A stretch of 34,345 bases of DNA from CAYYMD01 sp964480425 (lineage in GTDB: Bacteria > Planctomycetota > Phycisphaerae > SM23-33), in contig CAYZPY010000010.1 of NCBI GenBank assembly GCA_964480425.1, positions 1 through 34,345 of the forward strand, in the 5' to 3' direction. Positions 6,770 through 15,634 of the stretch are shown here, one piece after another. The notes under the pieces are model-generated. The model did not search any database. It was not told where the DNA came from and saw only the letters and a list, made by a program, of their open reading frames with translations. The number at the start of each line of letters is the position of its first letter. Position 1 is the stretch's first letter. Both the position numbers and the translations under genes were made by a program.

Positions 6770-7951
6770 ATGATCTATATCCTGATGGCTCTGAATGCGG
6801 CGTTTTTCGTCGTTCTGGGTGTTGAGTACTTGTTTCACGCGGCCAATCGCCGCGCCGTCGCCCTGCGCGTTCACGTTAACGGCACCAGGGGCAAGTCGTC
6901 GGTCACGCGCCTGATAGGCGCGGCTCTTGGTTTGAGTATGCCCACGCTGGCAAAGACGACCGGTTCGGCGGCCCGGTTGATATTCGAGGACGGCACGGAG
7001 GAGCCCATCGTGCGCATGGGGCAGCCGAGGATAATCGAACAGTTGCGCGTGTTTCGCATCGCCCGCCGCCGAAGGGCGCGGGGCGTGGTGGTCGAGTGCA
7101 TGGCTCTGGACCCGCTCCTTCAGCGAATCTGCGAACGGTTGATAGTAAAGGCGCACATAGCCGTGATAACCAACGTCCGCGCCGACCACTTTGACGTCAT
7201 GGGACCCACGGTGCGCGACATTGCCGAGGCGCTGGCGTCGGTCACCCCGCAAAACGGCACGCTGGTGGCCCGCAGCGGGCACTTCGACGAAGTCTTCGCC
7301 CGCCAGTGCCGAAAGAAGAACTCACAACTCGTCCTGGTGACCGACAGCGAGGTGGCCGAAATCGACGAAAACATCCTCTCGAAGTTCAATTATCTCGAAC
7401 ATGCCGAAAACGTCGCCCTGGCCCTGGCCGCCTGCCTCGCCGCCGGCGTCGAAAGGCAAGAAGCGCTGGAAGGCATGTATCGCGCCAGGCCCGACGTGGG
7501 CGCGCTTAAGGTGCTGCGGGGCCAAGCCCCGGGCGGAAAATGGATATTCGTGGACGCCTTCGCCGCCAATGACCCGGATTCCACCGTTATTCTGTGGAAC
7601 ATTCTCGGGGAGCGCTTTGCGGCGGCCGAGAAGAAAATCTTAGTCCTTAACTGCCGATCCGACCGGATAGACCGTTCGCGGCAACTGGGCCGGATAATGG
7701 CACAACACATGGATGCGAATATTTACGTTTTCACCGGTCAGATGATCCGCCCGGCGGTGCGGGCTGCGACGGTGGCGGGCGCGAAGGAAAGTCGCATAAT
7801 CCGTATGGAAAACGCCGCCGCCGAGCAGGTATTTGATTTTCTCGCCGGGGCGGTGGATAAAACCACGCTGATTTTCGCCGTGGGCAACATAAAAGGGACC
7901 GGACAGGAACTGTCGCTGATTTTTACAAGGGCGGGTGACCGGAATGCTTGA
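6770..7951 (+). CDS. pgsB: Poly-gamma-glutamate synthase subunit PgsB/CapB
   Basis: 393 residues, the usual length for PgsB/CapB. An N-terminal hydrophobic helix (about 2-22) is followed by a Mur-ligase-like ATP-binding loop, VNGTRGKSSVTRL (about 36-48), and the family blocks GVVVECMALDPLLQ and VITNVRADHFDVMG. The enzyme activates the gamma-carboxylate of glutamate with ATP and extends the polyamide at the membrane together with PgsC. GGAG sits 10 bases before the ATG. The gene is first in a pgsB-pgsC-pgsW run with overlapping junctions. The substrate is assumed to be glutamate from the family. Confidence 0.93.
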   Translation: MIYILMALNAAFFVVLGVEYLFHAANRRAVALRVHVNGTRGKSSVTRLIGAALGLSMPTLAKTTGSAARLIFEDGTEEPIVRMGQPRIIEQLRVFRIARRRRARGVVVECMALDPLLQRICERLIVKAHIAVITNVRADHFDVMGPTVRDIAEALASVTPQNGTLVARSGHFDEVFARQCRKKNSQLVLVTDSEVAEIDENILSKFNYLEHAENVALALAACLAAGVERQEALEGMYRARPDVGALKVLRGQAPGGKWIFVDAFAANDPDSTVILWNILGERFAAAEKKILVLNCRSDRIDRSRQLGRIMAQHMDANIYVFTGQMIRPAVRAATVAGAKESRIIRMENAAAEQVFDFLAGAVDKTTLIFAVGNIKGTGQELSLIFTRAGDRNA

Positions 7952-8393
7952 GGCGTCGCTTGGACTGGGACTGTTTCTCAGCGTGATCTTTTCCGAGACG
8001 ATCGGGCTGGCCGCCGGCGGCATGATCGTGCCTGGCTACCTCGCCATGGAGATACAATATCCCGGGCGGGTGGCGACGACGATATTCTGCGCGCTGGTCA
8101 CCTACGCCGTGGTTCAACTGGCCGCGCGATACATGCTGATATACGGGCGGCGACGGACCGCCGCGATGATTCTGGTGGGATTCATGGTACGGTATCTCAT
8201 CTGCGGGACCATAGCCACCTACCTGCCGGCGATGTCGCAGGCACTGGACGTCATCGGATACATTATTCCCGGACTGATAGCCGTGTGGATGGCGCGCCAG
8301 GGCGTTATCGAGACGTTATCGGCGGGACTTGCCGCAGCGGTGATGATACGACTGGTGCTGATGCTGCTGATCGGATGGGGGATGCTGGCGTGA
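7944..8393 (+). CDS. pgsC: Poly-gamma-glutamate biosynthesis protein PgsC/CapC
   Basis: 149 residues, almost entirely hydrophobic with about five TM helices, as in PgsC/CapC. The family pattern is clear: a SVIFSETIGLAAGGMIVPGY segment near the N-terminus, YGRRRTAAMILVGF in the middle, and a Gly/Pro-rich IGYIIPGLIAVWMARQG. PgsC partners PgsB in the membrane synthase. I chose ATG 7944 (MLEASLGLG), which overlaps the pgsB end by 8 bases and fits family N-termini; GTG 7935 is an alternative. The 3' end overlaps pgsW in a GTGA. Confidence 0.9.
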   Translation: MLEASLGLGLFLSVIFSETIGLAAGGMIVPGYLAMEIQYPGRVATTIFCALVTYAVVQLAARYMLIYGRRRTAAMILVGFMVRYLICGTIATYLPAMSQALDVIGYIIPGLIAVWMARQGVIETLSAGLAAAVMIRLVLMLLIGWGMLA

Positions 8394-9499
8394 AGTGGAT
8401 AAAGACCCTCAAGGCGAAACTGGTTCTGATCGCCTACGCGGCGGCGTCGCTGTGCGCGCTTGCGGCGGCGGAGCTTATCAGGACAAACAGGCCCCAGCCA
8501 GATATCAAACTCAAACAGGCCGCGGTGACCAAAATGCAGCAGGGCATAGAGGTCGTCGCCCGCGCCTACCGGCGAACCGTCGGCGAAATTGATCCCCAAA
8601 CCGACCCGCGCCGAACCGGTCTGATCGGCTCGGCAGTGAGTTCCATAACCCACGTCCACGGGGCGCTGGAGTCCAAGCAGATAACCACCGACCCGAATTT
8701 CGCGGCCCTGGTAGTGAAGATATTTCGCGACGCCGACCTTGGGCGCGGCGACGTGATAGCGGTGGCGTGGACGGGCTCGCTTCCCGGGGCGAACCTGGCG
8801 GTGATGTCGGCGGCCGATGCGATGGGCCTCGAGCCCATCATCATCACGTCGGTCTCCTCCAGCATGTACGGCGCGAACATACCGGAATTCACCTGGCTGG
8901 ACATGGAAAAAGCCCTGCGCGAAAACGACGTGTTCACATTTTCCAGCGTGTCGGCCTCGCTGGGCGGCGACTCGGACATCGGCGGCGGGCTGAGCAAACG
9001 GGGAAGGAAACTTGCCGAACAGGCCATCGAACGCAGCGGCGCGGAAAAACTCGCCGAACCGAACCTCACCAAACAGGTATCGCGCCGCCTGGAGACATAT
9101 TACGGCCGGGCCGGTAAAAAGACCATCAAGGCGTACGTCAACGTCGGCGGAGGGATGGGTTCGATAGGCGCCAGGGTGAATCTGAGGGCGATAAGACCGG
9201 GACTGAACAAGTCCGTGTGGGGCATGAGATTCCACGTGCCCGGGGCGATGACCGTCATGGCCCGCAAGGGCATGCCGGTCATCCACATCGGACGTATCGA
9301 GCAGATGTGCAGCCGGTACGGCTTCGAGGGCCAAACCGCCCCGCAAACGCCGCCGGGACAGGGTCCGATGTTCCATAAGCGCCAGCCGAGTATGACGCTG
9401 ACAGCCGCGATGCTGGTGATGGTCGTGTCCGGTTACGTGCTGCTGGTGGGGTACAATCGCAGGCGGATCGCACGCCGGCAGCAGGAGATGCTTATCTAA
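8390..9499 (+). CDS. pgsW: Poly-gamma-glutamate system protein PgsW
   Basis: 369 residues starting at a GTG that overlaps the pgsC stop (GTGA), so translation is probably coupled. An N-terminal TM helix (about 9-28) is followed by a large extracytoplasmic-type domain with AVAWTGSLPGANLAVMSAAD, ITSVSSSMYGANIPEFTWLD and YVNVGGGMGSIG, and a second TM helix close to the C-terminus with a basic cytoplasmic tail. This matches the family annotated poly-gamma-glutamate system protein, found next to pgsB-pgsC in species without PgsA. Its biochemical role is unsettled; it may take the place of PgsA in synthesis or export. No PgsA, PgsE or Pgs hydrolase gene is in the window. Confidence 0.85.
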   Translation: MKWIKTLKAKLVLIAYAAASLCALAAAELIRTNRPQPDIKLKQAAVTKMQQGIEVVARAYRRTVGEIDPQTDPRRTGLIGSAVSSITHVHGALESKQITTDPNFAALVVKIFRDADLGRGDVIAVAWTGSLPGANLAVMSAADAMGLEPIIITSVSSSMYGANIPEFTWLDMEKALRENDVFTFSSVSASLGGDSDIGGGLSKRGRKLAEQAIERSGAEKLAEPNLTKQVSRRLETYYGRAGKKTIKAYVNVGGGMGSIGARVNLRAIRPGLNKSVWGMRFHVPGAMTVMARKGMPVIHIGRIEQMCSRYGFEGQTAPQTPPGQGPMFHKRQPSMTLTAAMLVMVVSGYVLLVGYNRRRIARRQQEMLI

Positions 9500-9524
9500 G
9501 TTCACCGGGGGCACACAAAATTCC

Positions 9525-9553
9525 TTGAAATGCGCGCGTCAATATCGCAGAAT
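9525..9553 (+). promoter_or_regulatory. Candidate nifJ promoter
   Basis: TTGAAA (9525-9530), a 17-base spacer and CAGAAT (9548-9553) match the sigma-70 consensus at 5 and 4 of 6 positions. They lie about 90 bases before the nifJ start, in the 143-base gap after pgsW. No terminator hairpin is visible between the two genes, so read-through from pgsW is possible. Confidence 0.35.
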
Positions 9554-9642
9554 GCATATTCCATTTGCCGGTAAGCAGAGGCATCCGCCGGTAGATTCGC
9601 TCCCACCGAACGAGTCAGCCATCAAACCGAAGGATTAAAATT

Positions 9643-12600
9643 ATGGCAAAACAGAAGGTTATGACAGACGGCAACCAGGCCGTGGCGCACAGCGCGCACA
9701 AACTCAACGAAGTAATCGCGATTTACCCCATCACGCCTTCGAGCCCGATGGGCGAATTCGCCGACGAATGGTCCGCCAAGGGGCGAAAGAACATATGGGG
9801 CACCGTGCCGCTGGTCTGCGAGATGCAGGCCGAAAGTGGCGCCGCCGCCGCCGTGCACGGCGCGCTTCAGACCGGCTCGCTGACCACCACCTTCACCGCC
9901 TCCCAGGGCCTGTTGCTGATGATACCCTCGATGTACAAAATCGCCGGCGAACTGACCCCCACCACGTTCCACGTATCGGCCCGTTCTCTGGCCTGCCAGG
10001 CGCTTAGCATCTTCGGCGACCACAGCGACGTAATGGCCGTTCGACAGACCGGCTTCGGGCTGCTGGCGTCCGGGTCCGTACAGGAGGCGCACGACCTTGC
10101 ACTTATCACCACCACCGCCAGTCTCGAGGCGAGGGTGCCGTTCGTGCACTTCTTCGAGGGATTCCGCGTCAGCCACGAAATCCAGAAAATCGAGATGATC
10201 GACGACGACGTATATCGGGCGATAACGGACGACGAACTGGTACTCAAACACCGCGGGCGCGGAATGAACCCCGACAGGCCCGTCCTTCGCGGCACCAGTC
10301 AGAACCCCGACGTGTACTTCCAGGGGCGCGAAACGGTCAATCCGTATTACGACAAGTGCCCCGACATCGTCCAGAAGCACATGGACAGGTTCGCCGAACT
10401 GACGGGCCGGCAGTATCACCTGTTCGATTACGTCGGCGCGCCGGACGCCGAGCGCGTCATAGTGATGATGGGCGCCGGTGCCGAGGCGGCGCACGAGACC
10501 GTCGAATACCTCACCTCCCAGGGCCAAAAGGTCGGCGTGCTGAAGGTCCGCCTGTACCGCCCGTTCGACGCCGAAAAACTCCTCGCCGCCATTCCGGACG
10601 GCACGAAGATCATCTCGGCCCTTGACCGCACCAAGGAGCCCGGCGCCGAGGGCGAACCGCTCTACCTGGACGTGGTGAACGCCGTCACCGAGACCGGAAG
10701 GGACATCCGCGTGCTGGGCGGGCGGTACGGGCTGTCGTCCAAGGAGTTTACCCCCGCCATGGCAAAGGGCGTGTTCGACAACATGTCCGCCGACGAGCCC
10801 AAAAACCACTTCACAGTCGGCATCGACGACGACGTGACGCACACCTCGCTGGAATACGACGAAACCTTCAGCGCCGAGGGCGAGGAGGTTTTCCGCGGGC
10901 TGTTCTTCGGGCTGGGCTCCGACGGAACGGTGGGCGCCAACAAGAACTCCATCAAGATTATCGGCGACAACACCGACAACTTCGCCCAGGGCTACTTCGT
11001 GTACGACTCGAAAAAGGCCGGCGCCAGGACCATCAGCCACCTGCGGTTCGGCCCCCAGCCCATCCGCTCGTCGTACCTAGTGAACCGCGCGAATTTCGTG
11101 GCGTGCCACCAGTTCATATTCACCGAAAAGTACGACATTCTCGGCGCCGCCGTCGAAGGCGCCACGTTCCTCCTCAACGCCCCCTACGAGCACACCGAGG
11201 TGTGGGACAAGTTGCCCCGCAGCGTCCAGCAGCAGATAATCGACAAGAAACTCAAGTTCTACTGCATCAACGCATACGACGTGGCCAAGCAGGCCGGCAT
11301 GGGTAGCAGGATAAACACCATCATGCAGACCTGCTTCTTTGCGCTGTCGGACATTCTCCCGACCGACAAGGCCATTGAGAAGATCAAGGAAGCCATCAAG
11401 AAGACCTACGGTAAAAAGGGCGAGGAAATCGTCAACAAGAACTACGCCGCGGTGGACCACGCCCTTGAGAACCTCCACGAGATCGAGGTTCCCGCCCAGG
11501 CCACCAGCGACGTCGAGCAGCCCCCCGCCGTGCCGGATGAGGCGCCGGACTTCGTGCGGAACCTCACGGCGGAGATCATGGCCGGTCGGGGAGACAAGGT
11601 TCCGGTCAGCGCAATGCCCCAGGACGGCACCTGGCCGACGGGCACCACGCAATGGGAGAAGCGCAACATCGCCATGGAAATACCCGTGTGGAACCCGGAC
11701 GTGTGCATACAGTGCGGAAAGTGCGCCATCTCCTGCCCGCACGGGACCATACGCGTGAAGGTTTACGAACCCGAACTGCTCAACGACGCGCCCGAGACGT
11801 TCAAGTCGGCCGAGGCGAAGGGCAAGGACTTCGCCGGAAAGAAGTTCACCGTCCAGATCGCCCCGGAGGACTGCACCGGATGCGGCGTGTGCGTGCACAT
11901 GTGCCCCGCCAAGAACAAAGAGCAGCCGCAGAAAAAGGCGATTAACATGGAGTTCCAGCCGCCCCTGCGACAGAGCGAGCGCGAGAACTACGAATTCTTC
12001 CTGTCGCTTCCGGAGGCGGACCGCTCGCAACTGAAGATCCACAGCGTAAAGGGCAGCCAGTTGTGCCGTCCGCTGTTCGAGTATTCCGGCGCCTGCGCCG
12101 GCTGCGGCGAGACGCCGTACGTCAAACTCATGACTCAACTGTTCGGCGACAGGGCGATTATCGGCAACGCCACCGGGTGCTCGAGCATCTACGGCGGCAA
12201 CCTGCCCACCACGCCGTTCTGCACCAACGCCGAGGGGCGCGGGCCAACGTGGAACAATTCGCTGTTCGAGGATGCGGCGGAATTCAGTTTCGGATTCCGC
12301 CTGACGCTCGACAAGCGAATCCAGTACGCGCGCGAACTGGTCGCCGAACTGAAAGACAAAATCGGCGCCGACCTGACCGACGGACTGCTCGACGCCGACC
12401 AGTCCACCGAGGGCGGCATCGCCGAGCAGCGCAAGAGAGTCGAGCAGTTGCGGGAAAAACTCTCCGCCATGGGCGACGACCCGCAGGCAAGGCAACTGGA
12501 TTCCGTGGCCGACGCCCTGGTGCGCAAGAGCGTCTGGGCGTTCGGCGGCGACGGATGGGCGTACGACATCGGATACGGCGGACTGGACCACGTGCTGGCG

Positions 12601-13185
12601 TCGGGGCGAGACATAAACGTCATGGTCCTGGACACGCAGGTGTACTCCAACACCGGCGGGCAGTGCTCCAAGGCCACGCCGATGGGCGCCATCGCCAAGT
12701 TCGCCGCCGGAGGAAAGCCCTCGCCCAAAAAGGACCTGGGGCTTATCTCGATGACCTACGGCAACATTTACGTCGCCCAGGTGGCCATGGGCGCATCGGA
12801 CAACCAGTGCGTAAAGGCGTTCGTCGAGGCCGAGTCCTACCCCGGACCGTCGCTGGTCATCGCCTACAGTCACTGCATCGCACACGGCACGAACATGACC
12901 ACCGCAAACGACCAGCAGAAAAAGGCCGTCGCCTCCGGGGCGTGGATTCTCTACCGTTTCGACCCGCGCCGCGCTGCCGAGGGCAAGAACCCGCTGCAGA
13001 TAGATTCAAAGGCGCCCTCCATTCCGTTCGAGGATTACGCCTACAACGAGACGCGGTTCAAGATGCTCGCCGCCAGCGACCCCGACGCCGCACGTCGGCT
13101 CTCGGCGCAGGCGCAAAAGGACATCACCGCCAAGTGGCGCTACTATCAGCACCTGGCCGCGATGGATTATTCAAACGACGGTTAG
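9643..13185 (+). CDS. nifJ: Pyruvate:ferredoxin (flavodoxin) oxidoreductase, single chain
   Basis: 1180 residues, full length for the homodimeric single-chain enzyme. It oxidises pyruvate and CoA to acetyl-CoA and CO2 and reduces ferredoxin or flavodoxin in the cytosol. The N-terminal substrate domain has YPITPSSPMGE. An 8Fe ferredoxin-like domain has C688-C691-C694-C698 and C744-C747-C750-C754. The proximal cluster cysteines are C818, C821, C846 and C1078. The thiamine diphosphate region has GDGWAYDIGYGGLDH and DTQVYSNTGGQ. All expected ligands are present, so the enzyme should be active. It points to anaerobic or fermentative metabolism. A ribosome site, AAGGA, precedes the ATG. Confidence 0.97.
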   Translation: MAKQKVMTDGNQAVAHSAHKLNEVIAIYPITPSSPMGEFADEWSAKGRKNIWGTVPLVCEMQAESGAAAAVHGALQTGSLTTTFTASQGLLLMIPSMYKIAGELTPTTFHVSARSLACQALSIFGDHSDVMAVRQTGFGLLASGSVQEAHDLALITTTASLEARVPFVHFFEGFRVSHEIQKIEMIDDDVYRAITDDELVLKHRGRGMNPDRPVLRGTSQNPDVYFQGRETVNPYYDKCPDIVQKHMDRFAELTGRQYHLFDYVGAPDAERVIVMMGAGAEAAHETVEYLTSQGQKVGVLKVRLYRPFDAEKLLAAIPDGTKIISALDRTKEPGAEGEPLYLDVVNAVTETGRDIRVLGGRYGLSSKEFTPAMAKGVFDNMSADEPKNHFTVGIDDDVTHTSLEYDETFSAEGEEVFRGLFFGLGSDGTVGANKNSIKIIGDNTDNFAQGYFVYDSKKAGARTISHLRFGPQPIRSSYLVNRANFVACHQFIFTEKYDILGAAVEGATFLLNAPYEHTEVWDKLPRSVQQQIIDKKLKFYCINAYDVAKQAGMGSRINTIMQTCFFALSDILPTDKAIEKIKEAIKKTYGKKGEEIVNKNYAAVDHALENLHEIEVPAQATSDVEQPPAVPDEAPDFVRNLTAEIMAGRGDKVPVSAMPQDGTWPTGTTQWEKRNIAMEIPVWNPDVCIQCGKCAISCPHGTIRVKVYEPELLNDAPETFKSAEAKGKDFAGKKFTVQIAPEDCTGCGVCVHMCPAKNKEQPQKKAINMEFQPPLRQSERENYEFFLSLPEADRSQLKIHSVKGSQLCRPLFEYSGACAGCGETPYVKLMTQLFGDRAIIGNATGCSSIYGGNLPTTPFCTNAEGRGPTWNNSLFEDAAEFSFGFRLTLDKRIQYARELVAELKDKIGADLTDGLLDADQSTEGGIAEQRKRVEQLREKLSAMGDDPQARQLDSVADALVRKSVWAFGGDGWAYDIGYGGLDHVLASGRDINVMVLDTQVYSNTGGQCSKATPMGAIAKFAAGGKPSPKKDLGLISMTYGNIYVAQVAMGASDNQCVKAFVEAESYPGPSLVIAYSHCIAHGTNMTTANDQQKKAVASGAWILYRFDPRRAAEGKNPLQIDSKAPSIPFEDYAYNETRFKMLAASDPDAARRLSAQAQKDITAKWRYYQHLAAMDYSNDG

Positions 13186-13265
13186 CCATCAGAGGTAAGC
13201 GGTTAGAGCAAAAATCCCAAATGTCAAATGACAAAGCAACTCTGAGTTCCGAGTTCTGAGAGGAG

Positions 13266-13280
13266 AATCCGAATTCCGAA
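13266..13280. repeat. Second copy of AATCCGAATTCCGAA in the nifJ/glycosyltransferase gap
   Basis: The 120-base gap between the convergent genes ending at 13185 and 13306 holds no gene. It contains this 15-base word, identical to 258-272, plus similar AT-rich text (AAATCCCAAATGTCAAATG upstream, CCCGAAAT downstream). Two copies in such similar surroundings suggest a dispersed intergenic repeat. No intrinsic terminator is visible. Confidence 0.5.
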
Positions 13281-13305
13281 TCCCGAAATATTTCACTCTC
13301 AACTC

Positions 13306-14406
13306 TTACCTCAGATTTGATTTCGCTTTGCTTGTCAATTCCTCCACGTACTTGTCAATCGCCTTGAGCATTTCGGCAAGTCCGTCGCGTCGGCGGGAGG
13401 GAATGTTGGCGGCGAACTCATCAGTACGCGAGAGGAATTTGCGCAGAAAATCGGACGAGATATCCGCCGGCGCGGCAGAGACGCCTATGCGCCACTTGCT
13501 CACGTATCGGGCGTTGAGACGCTGCTCCAGCGACTCCTCGGGCAGCAGCAGCATGGGCTTGCAGAAGTGGATGGACTCGCTGATGAGTTGATTCCCGGCG
13601 GTGGACATGACGGCCCGGCACCCGGCCAGGTCGCGCACGAACGGCAAGTTCGCGATGGGGTGAAACTCCACGTTGCCCTCGGCGCCCCTGCGGGAGGGGT
13701 GGTAAACCTTCACGGGCGCGTCCAGGGCCTTTAGCGCCCGCTCGACGCGCGGAGTGAAGTGCGCCTCGGCGTTGGAGAAATACACCAGAAGGTAATCGCC
13801 TACCAAACTGTCGGCGTCGCGCACCTCGCTTCGCAGAACCGGACCGACCGCCCGGACGCCCCTTCGCCTGGGCCGGCCCCGGTAAAACGCCACCACGATG
13901 ATCCTCTCGGGCGCTGCGGTGATGATGCGATAGAACGGCGCCTCGGCGCGTGCGATGAGCCGGTCGCGACGGGACATGTCAAGGCGGCAGAACTGTATTA
14001 TCCCGTAGTGGTCCAGCCCGATTCGCGGCACGCCAAGCGCCCTTGCGGACCGGTGCGTCCAGCCCTCCGAATCGGATATCACCACGTGCGGGTTAAACTG
14101 CCGGATCTCCCTGCGGACCATCTGGAAAATCGGCCCCTCCAGAAGCATGTCGAGCATGCCCGGGGTGTTGCGCTTTATCGTCAGCCAGGCCGAGCGGCGC
14201 CCCCCGATCCCGTGGTAGTACCGCAGAACCGGCACACGCACCACCTCGAACTGTTCGTGCAGTTGGTCGTAGGCGTCGTCGCCGGCAAGGACACGCACGT
14301 CGTATCGCCGGGTAAGTTCCGGGAGGATCGCCTGGGCCCTTGCGGCGTGCCCGCGCCCGTAACCGTGGACGCCGTAGAGGATTCTGGGTTTGAAAAGGTG
14401 CGCCAT
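13306..14406 (-). CDS. Glycosyltransferase, MurG/UGT-like GT-B fold (Glyco_trans_1_3 type)
   Basis: 366 residues. The N-terminus, ILYGVHGYGRGHAARAQAIL, is the donor-domain start typical of MurG/UGT-like GT-B enzymes of the kind seen in many archaeal and bacterial genomes (PF13528-like). The C-terminal half has a nucleotide-sugar site pattern: AVMSTAGNQLISESIHFCKP followed by MLLLPEESLEQRLNARY. No signal peptide or TM helix is evident, so it probably acts in the cytosol or at the inner membrane face. Donor and acceptor are unknown. It is the last gene of a minus-strand group of envelope genes, 36 bases after the phosphoesterase. No clear Shine-Dalgarno sequence is visible. Confidence 0.78.
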   Translation of the reverse strand: MAHLFKPRILYGVHGYGRGHAARAQAILPELTRRYDVRVLAGDDAYDQLHEQFEVVRVPVLRYYHGIGGRRSAWLTIKRNTPGMLDMLLEGPIFQMVRREIRQFNPHVVISDSEGWTHRSARALGVPRIGLDHYGIIQFCRLDMSRRDRLIARAEAPFYRIITAAPERIIVVAFYRGRPRRRGVRAVGPVLRSEVRDADSLVGDYLLVYFSNAEAHFTPRVERALKALDAPVKVYHPSRRGAEGNVEFHPIANLPFVRDLAGCRAVMSTAGNQLISESIHFCKPMLLLPEESLEQRLNARYVSKWRIGVSAAPADISSDFLRKFLSRTDEFAANIPSRRRDGLAEMLKAIDKYVEELTSKAKSNLR

Positions 14407-14442
14407 ACGGCGGTATTATAGCCGATACGTCGGGAATTACAT

Positions 14443-15348
14443 TTACATTTCAGGACGCCGGCGGAGCGTGAACTGCGTGATCTCGGGACGGTTCAGTGAC
14501 GTCTGCCTGCGCGCGTGTCCGATGCCTCGGTTGACGTAAATCCGCCCCCCGCCCAGCGAATACTCTCCGGCGACCAGTTCCGGTATCTCCGTGGGGTAAA
14601 GCCACCTGCTCAGCCACGAGTCGGCGACCGGTCTTCCGTGCGTGTGCCCCGCCAGGACGTAATCGGCGCCCTTTGCGGTCAGGTCCGGCGCGGCGTTTGG
14701 GTTGTGGCACAGCGCCAGGGTCGGACCGTCGCAGGCAATGTTCCCCAGCGCCTCGTTGGGCTTGTAGGATGTGGTCCAGAAATCGCCAACGCCGGCGAAG
14801 TTCAGTCGCGACCCGCCGCGGGTGAAGGTTTTCGACTCGTTAATCAGCGGCACGACGCCCCCGGCGCGGAGCTGGTCGGCGACGTAATTGGCCAGTCCGC
14901 GGATTTCCTTGTGCATGGTGGGGTGCCACAGACCGTAATCGTGATTGCCAAGGCACGCCAGTGTCGCACGACGCGGCGCCAGGCGCGAAAGCAGATGCCC
15001 CACCCGTCGCGCGTAGTGACGCATGGAGGCAGTGATGAAATCGCCGGTAACCACGACGAAGTCCGGACGGAGGCGGTTGACAATGTCCAGTATCCGCTCC
15101 AACTGGCGCTCGCGCATGACGGGGCTGAGGTGCAAATCGGAAATGTGCACAACTTTGTCGCCGTCGAATTCACGACCCAGCCGAGTCAGGAACAGGTCCC
15201 TCTTTTCCAGCATGAACCAGTAATCCTGCAACTCGCCGCCGTACAGGCCGTTAAGACCGATAGGCGAGAGGACTGACCAGGCCAGATTTCCGAACATCGA
15301 ACGCAATCCTTTTCTTTTGCGGCTGTGGGGTATCAAGGTCTCGCTCAT
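14443..15348 (-). CDS. Calcineurin-like phosphoesterase, YaeI/LpxG-like
   Basis: 301 residues. All five metallophosphoesterase motifs are in order: DLHLS (71-75), GDF (102-104), GNHD (134-137), a CHNP motif and GHTHG, which build a two-metal active site. YaeI/LpxG-type relatives cleave the pyrophosphate of UDP-2,3-diacylglucosamine in lipid A synthesis. That exact substrate is an inference; the envelope neighbours fit it. The hydrophobic N-terminal region (about 18-38) may anchor it to the membrane. I chose ATG 15348 because GGGAG precedes it; an in-frame TTG at 15375 is less likely. Confidence 0.82.
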   Translation of the reverse strand: MSETLIPHSRKRKGLRSMFGNLAWSVLSPIGLNGLYGGELQDYWFMLEKRDLFLTRLGREFDGDKVVHISDLHLSPVMRERQLERILDIVNRLRPDFVVVTGDFITASMRHYARRVGHLLSRLAPRRATLACLGNHDYGLWHPTMHKEIRGLANYVADQLRAGGVVPLINESKTFTRGGSRLNFAGVGDFWTTSYKPNEALGNIACDGPTLALCHNPNAAPDLTAKGADYVLAGHTHGRPVADSWLSRWLYPTEIPELVAGEYSLGGGRIYVNRGIGHARRQTSLNRPEITQFTLRRRPEM

Positions 15349-15634
15349 TATTCTTCTCCCGGGGAGTTTGTGCAATGTTGGAGGCCTTCTACGTTAAATA
15401 ATCGGATATTACTCTACCGCACACGCAAAAAGAACCAATAAAACTTTGCTTAAGACTCTGTTAATGCCTAAGTTGCCGATTAGCAGCGTTTTTTGTCAAC
15501 AGGTATTAACAACATTGTTGATTTCCGGTGGTCGTTGAAGGAATCCGGTATCCTCCCATGGGGAAAATCGCACGCAGGAACCCTCGCCCGTCCGTATGCT
15601 CGTTTTAAGATTATACTCGCCTTCGGGCGGTAAT
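15349..15634 (-). promoter_or_regulatory. AT-rich upstream region of the phosphoesterase gene
   Basis: 286 bases without a gene between alr and the phosphoesterase. On the minus strand it holds a TTGACA (plus-strand coordinates 15494-15499) next to a perfect short dyad CAACA-T-TGTTG (15510-15520), possibly an operator. No good -10 lies at 16-18 bases from that TTGACA. A weaker pair, TTAACA and TTATTG 17 bases apart, lies nearer the gene. Confidence 0.3.

Noticed and set aside
8285..8389. ATG at 8285 as the start of pgsW
   Set aside because: It would overlap pgsC by more than 100 bases with a non-conserved leader; GTG 8390 overlaps the pgsC stop and begins just before the expected TM helix.
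8219..9514. 431-codon antisense frame opposite pgsC and pgsW
   Set aside because: The sense genes have clear family motifs; the antisense product does not.
9622..11040. Long antisense frame opposite nifJ (and another at 11077-12885)
   Set aside because: These are open because of the GC-rich codon bias of nifJ; their products are His/Gly/Arg-rich with no recognisable domains.
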